Part shown: in pieces, positions 21,530 to 28,510 of the stretch | Layout: every line of letters begins with the position of its first letter | Numbering within the stretch: the first letter of the stretch is position 1 | NCBI GenBank assembly: GCA_037176905.1 | Contig: JBBBWG010026967.1 | Location: forward strand, 26,362-54,871 | Length of the DNA stretch: 28,510 bases | Source: Azolla pinnata | Lineage: Eukaryota; Streptophyta; Polypodiopsida; Salviniales; Salviniaceae | Reading direction: 5' to 3' | Position numbers and translations under genes: made by a program | The notes under the pieces: model-generated | What the model was told of the DNA's origin: nothing | What the model saw: the letters and a program-made list of their open reading frames with translations, nothing else | Database searches by the model: none

Positions 21530-21805
21530 AGGGTTTCCTTCCTATGATTTCCTGACCTCTCTCGCCTTCTGATCGGTCGATTTTAGGGTTTCCCTCCATT
21601 TGGGTCTCCGCATTTTGGGATTTCCTGTACAGTTCTGTAAAATTAGGGTTTGGATCTTTGTCTAATCTGAGATTCCTTTGTATATTTGGACTTCTCTCGA
21701 TTTCTCGGATTCCCCTGTAATTTAAGGTGCTTGTCGGATTGCGGTTTCCCTGTCCCTGGGTTTCCGTGAGGAATAGCTTTTCTTCCTGTTTTGATTAGGG
21801 TTTCC
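21530..21805 (+). promoter_or_regulatory. Repeated TTAGGGTTT (telo-box-like) motifs upstream of the DUF2358 gene
   Basis: Four spaced copies (TTTAGGGTTTCC near 21,528 and 21,582; TTAGGGTTT near 21,643 and 21,797) stand in unique T/C-rich DNA just upstream of the start codon. Short telomere-like boxes are known in promoters and leaders of plant housekeeping genes. Their role here is inferred. Confidence 0.4.
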
Positions 21806-21871
21806 GCTGCGTTCGGGCTCTTTTGTTATCTGGAATTGTGTCCGAGAATCCAGCGTCTTGTATTATCAGAT

Positions 21872-24800
21872 ATGCAAATGACTTTGGCCAATGCCGTTTC
21901 ACCGTTCCGGGCTCTTGGATTGGAAGTGAATTCAACTCCGTGTCGGTCTACGCTTGGAATGAAGGCAGGAAGATTCCGCCGCCACAGGATTCGTAAGTTT
22001 CCTTTCCATTCGAAATGATTTAAGCTTGATATATGTGATTTTGGTTCAAACTCCGCAAGTACACACACAGTATGCCATCTCCTTGAGATAACCCTGCTGA
22101 AATTTAGGGTTTCAGTTTTGGCCTGTTATGGTTTGCCCCTCCCAAATCGTTTCATGTTTGGAGTTATGCCTTTTGACTTGGGCAAAGAAAATGTTTTTGA
22201 TTTGCATCTTAGATTCACATGTGGTACAACTTCACGGAAGTTCCAGTATCCTGAATTATTCAAATCCATCCGTTGGCTTACATCTTTCAGCAAAGGTGGA
22301 AGCAATGTTTTCGTTTGCATCTGATATCCATGTATCTGTATCACAATTTTTTTATTTGAAGTTTTCTTCTTTGTGGTGGGTTTTCTTTTTGAATAATCTT
22401 ATTTTGTGCATGCAAATTCAACATGATTCAAGCTTGTTTCGGTGAAAAATCTAGGCAAACGCCTATATTAGTGTAGGAAGAGGCCGAGTCTCATATATAC
22501 ATATCACTCGGCTCGAATTTCATGCAGCATCAAGTAGGGAAATTACCATTCTTACTGCTCGAATTTCATGGAAGCATCAAGTAGGGCATATGCCTAAACC
22601 CTAAACCCTAAACTTAGAGCTAAGACGTGAGTCATAAGTTGGAAGGAATGATGCTACTTTTATTATGTAGGTGCGGGTGATACTCGAAATACTATAAAAT
22701 ATGCTTAAAAGCCGGGTCCTATCTATGACTCAACCTGTCACGATGTATACATTTAGCTTTGATTGATTTGTACTAGTTTGGTCTATTGGTGTTCTGTATC
22801 TTACATTCGTAATGAACAATTACTAGTTGCGTGCATTGGCGAATTAAATGGAAGATTGTTTCATGTACTATTTGTGAATATTGTGAAGTGTTATCTAGTA
22901 AGGGTTTTGATTCCCAATCGAGATGTCTCTTTCTCAAAGGCATTTTCGACGGTGTTTGATACTTCATTGGCTGTTTGGATTCAATGATTCCCTTTTGGAT
23001 AAATAACAATATATTTTCTCAGATTTATGCAACTTACAAAATGGTTTATGCATTTATCTTTAATGGGTTTGTACAATGGCGCTCTGTCGGTGTTCTATAT
23101 AATCTGCCCCCTATAATGAATATTTATATATATTTAGTATATTGCAATACCAAACTAACTGGAATCCTGTTTACTGTAACTATGCAAATATCGTGAGGCA
23201 GTATCTAGTTATGGTTTTGGTTCCTGATTGAAATCCTAGTTTCTCGAATGCAATTTGGATGAGGGTACATTTATTGGATCAACAGCGTAACATTCTTGGA
23301 TGATTTTAACATTTTGAACGAGCATTTGATCCTTAATTGGGTTTTGGATTCAATGATGCTCTTAAGAACGTATGTTCCTGGATTTATATAGCTGTGTGTG
23401 AGGCAACACCATCGGATGAGAGGGATTCTTTATCGACCACCAGAGTTACATCTGTTGAGAGGTCACAAGCCGATAAACTAGTCGATGGGATGTCATTTGG
23501 AGAGCTATGTAATGAATTTGAATGCATAAGCAGTCCTGCTGTCGAGTCAACTGCACGGCAACTTGCAAGAGATATTCTTGACATGAAAGAAGGAAATCGT
23601 GCACTTGGAACTTTTGCAATTTCTGTCAAATACAAGGTAACACAATGGCCTTCTGTGTACTAGTTGATCACACAAAAAGATAGATTGGCTTTTGTTTATT
23701 GAATGACTTCACACTAGCCATACATTGTGTGGCCAGGATCCATTGCGCTCATTCACTGGTAGAGAAAAGTATAAAAGATCATCCTGGATAAAAGATGCAT
23801 TGGATAATTCTTCCGTGGTAAGTTCACCATATTACTTTTCAACCTTACAGTTTCATTGAAATCACATAAAATTGAGTGTTTGTAGGACTAAGTAATTACA
23901 TTATGGTCCGAGTATGTTCATTAAGCCAGTGCATGGCTATCTTAGGAGGGTTTCTAAGTATATAAAAGGTTGACCATATATATTGCTTGCTTCTCTAGGG
24001 TCTAGCCTTTTTTAACTGCTCTATGAAGTTGCTATAGGCCTTTGGTATAGAAAAGGCTAGCCAGAAAATGCCACTATCTCAGTGGACTACCTTAGGCAGG
24101 TATCACTAACAACTCCACCTTGCCCTTGACATAAGCTTTAGAGATATCAAACTCTTGCCATGAATATCAGTAGCCAATGGACATAACCTAGCATTCTTTG
24201 ACTCCAATTAACCTAATTGTGCATATGATTGAAATCTACGATTACAACAAAGAGAGATCTGGTTTTCAACATGATTCTGTGGTGCAGTTGCAAAAGAGAG
24301 AAAGGCGGATTGATTTGATTTGTGAAAAGTTTTACATAAAAACACAGGTGGGCTTTGCCTCAGGCAGTGCGTGAGATGGTGATGGAGTCGACTAGTGTGT
24401 TGAAGATCAGATGGGTTGTACGAGGCCAACCGAAATTGAGCGGGTCAGGAGACTTGGTCTTGTCCATTAAAGGCACGTTTACACTCAATCAAATAAGTGG
24501 GCAAATTGTAGAGCATATCGAGGAGTGGGATCTATCGGGGTCTTCCCCTTTAGCGCAAGCATATTTTTGGCTGTCGAGGCTGTCCTATTCTGCATTGGAG
24601 AGTGGGAAAGATTCAGTCGATGCATTAAAGGAGGTCAGTGATAAGGTGTCGGATGGTCTTCGAAACAAGGAGAACGAGAATGTTTATAGAGATCCCACAG
24701 ATCCGAACAAGGTTAGGCAATAGGATATGAGGGAAGAAACCCTTATACCCTTAAATATTGAGCAATTGAATAGAAAGGCCCTTGATCTAGGACCAAAGTC

Positions 24801-24964
24801 TTGTCTTACTGATTTCAAGATGGATAATTTGTAACATGCTCTTTTTTTTTTTTTTAACACAGTTCTTCCAGATCAACGATGACCCACAAAGAGATCTGTA
24901 CCAAATCGGCCTGTTTATCGCCGTAATCTATCTGGTTGTGCAGTTTCTGAAGCAAGTCCTGTAG
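21872..24964 (+). CDS. DUF2358 family protein, probable plastid membrane protein, 5 exons, 298 aa
   Basis: Exons 21872-21992, 23392-23636, 23737-23817, 24364-24711 and 24863-24964 are all GT-AG. Phases are 1, 0, 0, 0 and the total is 897 nt. The first 40 or so residues are rich in Ala, Ser, Arg and Thr with few acids (MQMTLANAVSPFRALGLEVN), as in a chloroplast transit peptide. The domain runs from about residue 70 to 200. Landmarks are ARDILDMKEGN, FAISVKYKDPLRSFTGREKY, SSWIKDAL and STSVLKIRWVVRGQPK, which match my memory of plant DUF2358 proteins. The last exon gives a C-terminal membrane helix (YQIGLFIAVIYLVVQFLKQ) after a DDPQRD segment. The biochemical function of the family is unknown to me. 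Exon 4 is set at CCTCAG/GCAGTG because the frame just upstream (24,288-24,347) ends in a stop and would break the alignment. The upstream ATG in use is inferred. Confidence 0.8.
22745..23360. repeat. Diverged internal duplication in DUF2358 intron 1
   Basis: A first segment (about 22,755-22,995) and a second (about 23,065-23,360) share a colinear series of motifs. These are GGTGTTCT, TAATGAA, AATAT-C/T-GTGA, TATCTAGT, GTTTTG-TTCC and TTTGGATTCAATGAT. The second copy has insertions. This is intronic with no coding content. Confidence 0.65.
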
Positions 24965-25930
24965 AAGGAAGTTCATGATGTTCGGAGGGTTGTTTGCTTG
25001 ATGCCGTTTGGAATCTAACTACCATATTTGGAGGATTGAGACGTGGGGGAACAGGCTGTGCAATCGAAATTGTATGAATTTCTAAACATTTCAAAGAGCT
25101 GAGGCTTTGTACCACATGATAATTCTCAACGAGGTTTTCAGTTGGGTGTCGATTCTGGTTCCGTGGATCTAAAAAAGGCTAAGTTTGTTCGTGCCCTTGC
25201 AAATGTGATATTCTAGTGGATTGCTTCCCTCATATTCATGCCCTATAACTTCTCTATACGTATAAGTTCACAACATTGAGATCTACATATGACTTGTCGA
25301 ATGTTTTAGAACAACTGAACAGTTCAATATTATCAGTGGAAGCAATGTCGATTCACTGCCAGGTAATTGCACCAACCAGGTTTATGTGGACAGTCCAAAT
25401 GCAAGAATTTGAAGGAGTTCACGGTATTGGATTGTTGTGGACACTTCCTTGCAAAGTCTTTTTTTTTTTTCTAAGTGCAAAATGTTCCTTGACTAAAGTG
25501 GCAGTCTGGTAGCTATTTAGCTGTGTTTCTTTGTTATCCTTTCTTGGCCATGTTCTTCTGTAGCTAGATCTTTTGGGCCGCAATCCTTAGTGACGAGAAG
25601 CGGAATTGGGCTATGTTTATAGTATTTTGGGCTCAAAATGTTTTCCTGTCAAGGCTTGAATCTCATCACTCGATCGGCTCTTTGAAAGGCGAGAGTGCTA
25701 GAATTTACCCGCTCCGATTTGCCTTCTTTTCTTGCATGCGAAGTCCCGATCGTAGCCATTCTTTCGATCAGCCATTGAGTCACACTTTTGTCGAACACGC
25801 GTCGATTAGATTTCCATTCACATCGCGCGGAGCGATTGCATTCGGAGATCAAAAGATTGGAGGAAGAGGATCAAAAGATTGGAGAAAGAAGATCGAAAGA
25901 TTTGGACAAACGATTTGGTTCTACTACTAA
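24965..25930. other. Intergenic DNA between DUF2358 and HBS1-like genes
   Basis: It holds the 3' flank of the DUF2358 gene and the upstream region of the HBS1-like gene. A 105-codon open frame at 25,613-25,930 has no recognisable features. A short GATCAAAAGATTGGA-type triplication lies at about 25,845-25,905. Confidence 0.5.
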
Positions 25931-25935
25931 GAAAG

Positions 25936-25951
25936 GTTTAGGGTTTAGGGT
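25936..25951 (+). promoter_or_regulatory. Telo-box-like TTTAGGGTTTAGGG upstream of HBS1-like gene
   Basis: GTTTAGGGTTTAGGG lies about 370 bp upstream of the proposed start codon. Telo boxes are established elements of promoters of plant translation-apparatus genes, which fits a ribosome-rescue factor. The functional assignment is inference. Confidence 0.45.
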
Positions 25952-26067
25952 AGTGACCTCAAAGTCCATGTTACATGAACCCGAATCCATGGCCGAGTTA
26001 GGTAATATGGTTTGGATGAAAGTCCATGTCAGCTGAAGCCAAGTCCATGGAGATGCTCAATGGAGAT

Positions 26068-26225
26068 GTCACCATCACCATCATCACCATCACCACCATC
26101 ACCATCACCACCATCACCATCATCAGCATCACCACCATCAGCATCACCCACCACCATCACCATCTCCATCATGAGCATCACCATCATGATCATGACTATC
26201 ACCATCATCATTCTTCTTCTTCTTT
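26068..26225. repeat. (CAT/CAC)n trinucleotide repeat followed by a short (CTT)n run
   Basis: An imperfect CATCAC/CACCAT repeat of about 140 bp, ending in TTCTTCTTCTTC. It creates a poly-His frame on the plus strand and an Asp/Gly or Met/Val frame on the minus strand. None is a gene. It is probably in the HBS1-like leader or promoter. Confidence 0.9.
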
Positions 26226-26315
26226 CTATTGTGAAAGAAATGGAACCCATGAGGGACCAGTTTTTCTGAACCAGCTGCTCAACACAAGCGCCCATTGCTG
26301 AGACAAGGAAGAAGG

Positions 26316-28372
26316 ATGGCTTTGGATGACACGCATCCTGCCCGTGATTCTGATGTACTTCAAGACGATTCTTTGGTTGCTGTTGATTTTGACGGAGAAA
26401 CAGGCAGTTGGGCGATGCTCCCTTCAGGTGGGTTTGTGCTTTCACCTGTTTCTTTCAATGAATTATATGCCTTTCGACGCGGCCCTTTGATGGGCCCTGG
26501 AGCCTTCGGTTTCCCCACTTTCCATAGGGCCATGGACGTGTAGCTTTGCTTCTTTCAGTGCAAATCTGTTCATGACTTGATCCAATGGGGATCCGCTCAT
26601 GGTCTCAAAAATGATGTACTGCAGAGGGTAACAAAGTATGGAGATGCCCGGTTTGCAGCTTTGATAATCCCGGAAAACTCGCATCGTGCGGCATCTGCAG
26701 ATCTTTTCGGAATCCATCTCTGTATCAAGGTTTCGGTAAATGGCTCGTTTTTATTTCAGATTTCTCATTGTTGGCGTGCTCACTAGGGTTTTGAACTAGG
26801 GTTGCATCAATTATATATAAGATTATGCTCACTGTGGATTTAGCTAGACAGCAGAATCGGTTAGAACACCCATCATGCTCTGTATTATGATGGGTTTCGG
26901 TAGATAAATTGTTCTATTTGTATAGGATAGTTTTGGAGCTAGGTGTCTCATATGGTTTATCTAGATAAATGGGTGAGATTCAGACCAAACATTCAAGTTC
27001 AGAGTTACACTAACAAGCTATTTATTGCTGAGGTAGCTGCTGAACTCCATCAGTGAGTATTAGGATAGGGACTAACTATCATGCACGGGTCCAATATGGT
27101 TCAGCTTAGATTATGCATCAGGGTTAGACCACAGTTCAAGGTTAATGTTACAGCGTCCAGCTTAGTATGGGTCCACTATGGTTTAGCTAGATGCTAAGTT
27201 GCATCTTGTAAGTTGCAGGTTATGGTTTGGCTGTTGATCAAGTATGAGTTGAATGAGTGAGTATTAGGATAGGGACTAACTATCATGCACGGGTCCACTA
27301 TGGTTCAGCTTAGATTATGGATCAGGGTTAGATCACAGTTAATGCTACAGTGTCCAGCTTAGTATGGGTCCACTATGGTTTATCTAGTTGCTAAGTTGCA
27401 TCTAGTAAGTTGCAGGTTATAGTTAGGTTGTTGATCAGGTATGTGTCCACCAATGTTTATTGGCTTAGGGCTCCACCACCATATGCATATGCACGTGTAC
27501 CTGTAATTTGGGCTTTTCAATGTTGTTTTACAGGCCTGTAGCCATATTTAGCTGTGCTAAATCCAGCCAGATCATGGATTAAGGTTAGACCGTTCAAGGA
27601 TTGTGCAGCTTAGTATGGGTTCATTATGGTTTAATTAGATTCTGGGCGACATCAAATAAGTTCCAGGTTACGGTTAGGGTGTTGATTGAGTATGTATCCA
27701 CAATGGTTCATTTTAGAGCCTGTAGCTGGATTAAGCTGTGCTATGCTTAGGGAGTGACATTGAGGTTGTTAAGATAGTGGTTAGCTCATTTGCATCACTT
27801 GCTTTGTATGCTTGTGTGAGAATCATAACGAGTGCTATATCTTTTTTATCTTTGTTTGCCTAGACATGTCTTCCTGCAACTGTGTACATGTGCATGTATG
27901 GCATTGCAGCTCAGAAGAAGATTGGAGCGTCTGTGAAGCCATCAGCTCTGGCAACAGCTCTCTTTTCTCCTTTGCCACCCATAAAGCTGAAGAAGCATAG
28001 CGTTATCCATGAAGTTATGAGCAAGATAGTTGAAAGTAATCCCCTGAAGGTACCAAGGAGCTCTGTCACTTGTAATGCTGAAATGCATATAGGTTTGCCC
28101 ACTTTCTCAGGCTGGAAAATGCCAAACAAATGTCATTGCAACTGTTTAACATGGTATCAGGAAACTATCTCGAACATTGCTTACATAAGAGTCAGTTGCT
28201 AGAAATGCTGTTTTGTTTTGCCCTGAGATAATCGTGTGGGGATATATATGCAGAGCCGTTCAAGTTTGAGGAGCCATCACCTGACGACTTGGTTTTACGG
28301 GGCACTTTAAAGAGCAGTACCGGTAAGGTCCCTCATGTGACTTACATAGTTGCTGGTGCATCAAGAACCAGG
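26316..28372 (+). CDS. HBS1-like ribosome-rescue GTPase, N-terminal part (continues past the window)
   Basis: HBS1 pairs with Pelota/Dom34 to dissociate stalled ribosomes in cytosolic mRNA quality control. Exons visible: 26316-26427, 26625-26729, 27910-28049 and 28256-28372, phases 1, 1, 0, 0. The second exon encodes a RanBP2-type zinc finger, VWRCPVCSFDN followed by CGICRSFRNPS, with cysteine spacing C-x2-C-x10-C-x2-C. Plant HBS1-like proteins carry it in the same place. The third exon has SALATALFSPLPPIK, the counterpart of the short conserved segment after the finger. The fourth opens PFKFEEPSPDDLVLRG, the family's conserved linker before the GTPase domain. The G domain and EF1A-like C-terminus lie beyond 28,510. 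Exon 1 (MALDDTHPARDSDVLQ) is the weakest part: it fits in phase but lacks the Asp/Tyr-rich start usual in plants. Exon 2 has tandem donors 6 nt apart (after 26,729 or 26,735), both phase 1. Confidence 0.75.
27053..27440. repeat. 204-bp tandem duplication in HBS1-like intron 2
   Basis: GTGAGTATTAGGATAGGGAC starts at 27,053 and again at 27,257. The two copies stay close through GGGTCCACTATGGTTTAG and TAAGTTGCAGGTTA. A third, more diverged partial copy lies at about 27,580-27,710 (CAGCTTAGTATGGGTTCATT). Confidence 0.9.
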
Positions 28373-28480
28373 GTAAGATATAATGAAAATAGGCATTCAG
28401 GTATTTGACAACTTCACACATACATAGAATCCTCTTACAATATAGTCAGAGGAATCAGCCAAATACAGACTGAAGAAAGG

Positions 28481-28510
28481 CAGAAAGAAAGAAAGAAAGA
28501 AAGAAAGAAA
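28481..28510. repeat. (GAAA)n microsatellite at the window edge
   Basis: About seven AGAA units run to the last base. Its extent beyond the window is unknown. It lies in an intron of the HBS1-like gene. Confidence 0.9.

Noticed and set aside
24288-24347. Possible DUF2358 exon starting LQKRERRIDLICEKF
   Set aside because: It has an AG before it but runs into a stop in frame and would be separated from the next exon by an impossible 16-base intron. The exon starting at 24,364 fits phase and family better.
26029-26301. Poly-His plus-strand frame and Asp/Gly-rich minus-strand frame
   Set aside because: Both come from the CAT/CAC trinucleotide repeat. The HBS1 acidic N-terminus was considered for this stretch but lies on the wrong strand.
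26577-26786. 69-codon plus-strand frame starting MIQWGSAHGL
   Set aside because: It is a shadow frame of the RanBP2 zinc-finger exon, which reads one base offset and shows four correctly spaced cysteines.
28148-28165. Second ATGGTATCAG motif resembling a primer-binding site
   Set aside because: It matches only the first bases (TGGTATCAGG, not TGGTATCAGAGC) and lies within an HBS1-like intron with no LTR features.
1-28510. CRISPR arrays, operons, ribosome binding sites or phage features
   Set aside because: The window is plant nuclear DNA. The tandem repeats are direct minisatellites without unique spacers.

Overview
This window is nuclear DNA from a flowering plant. It has spliced genes with plant-only families (a class VIII myosin relative, a tonoplast aquaporin, a DUF2358 protein), GT-AG introns, telomere-type TTTAGGG motifs and many microsatellites. 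The aquaporin exons are strongly GC-rich and the other genes are not, which would fit a monocot or an early-diverging angiosperm, but the species cannot be named. No gene is usable as a single open frame. The gene models below were assembled by hand from splice sites, reading phase and family alignment by eye.

Layout. Positions 1-3,830 hold microsatellite, a degenerate 65-95 bp tandem repeat and gene-poor DNA with a possible copia-type primer-binding-site remnant. Positions 4,419-10,784 (minus strand) hold a 21-exon gene of 1,252 codons homologous end to end to class VIII myosin. Its GC-rich leader with a hexanucleotide array and its ACGT-core (G-box-like) elements lie at 10,785-11,215. Positions 11,280-13,760 are AT-rich, with short tandem repeats and telomere-like DNA. 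Positions 13,763-16,458 (minus) hold a three-exon tonoplast-intrinsic-protein aquaporin whose two introns are packed with four different tandem repeat families. Positions 16,640-20,700 are AT-rich with no gene seen. Positions 20,725-21,320 hold an approximately 80 bp tandem repeat. Positions 21,872-24,964 (plus) hold a five-exon DUF2358 gene of 298 codons. From 26,316 to the right edge (plus) lies the 5' part of a gene for the HBS1-like ribosome-rescue GTPase (RanBP2 zinc finger and the PFKF-x-PSPDD linker); its GTPase domain lies outside the window.

The main discovery candidate is the myosin gene. All 21 exons join in phase without a stop and keep the fold landmarks, the IQ motifs, the coiled coil and the class VIII tail. 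Yet all three nucleotide-binding elements of the motor are replaced: P-loop GESGAGKT by GMNNAEQS, switch I NxNSSRFG absent, and switch II DIxGFE by NMPSCG. It reads as an intact gene for a pseudo-motor, a myosin VIII that should be unable to hydrolyse ATP. The four genes have no evident shared pathway; they are ordinary neighbours on a eukaryotic chromosome.
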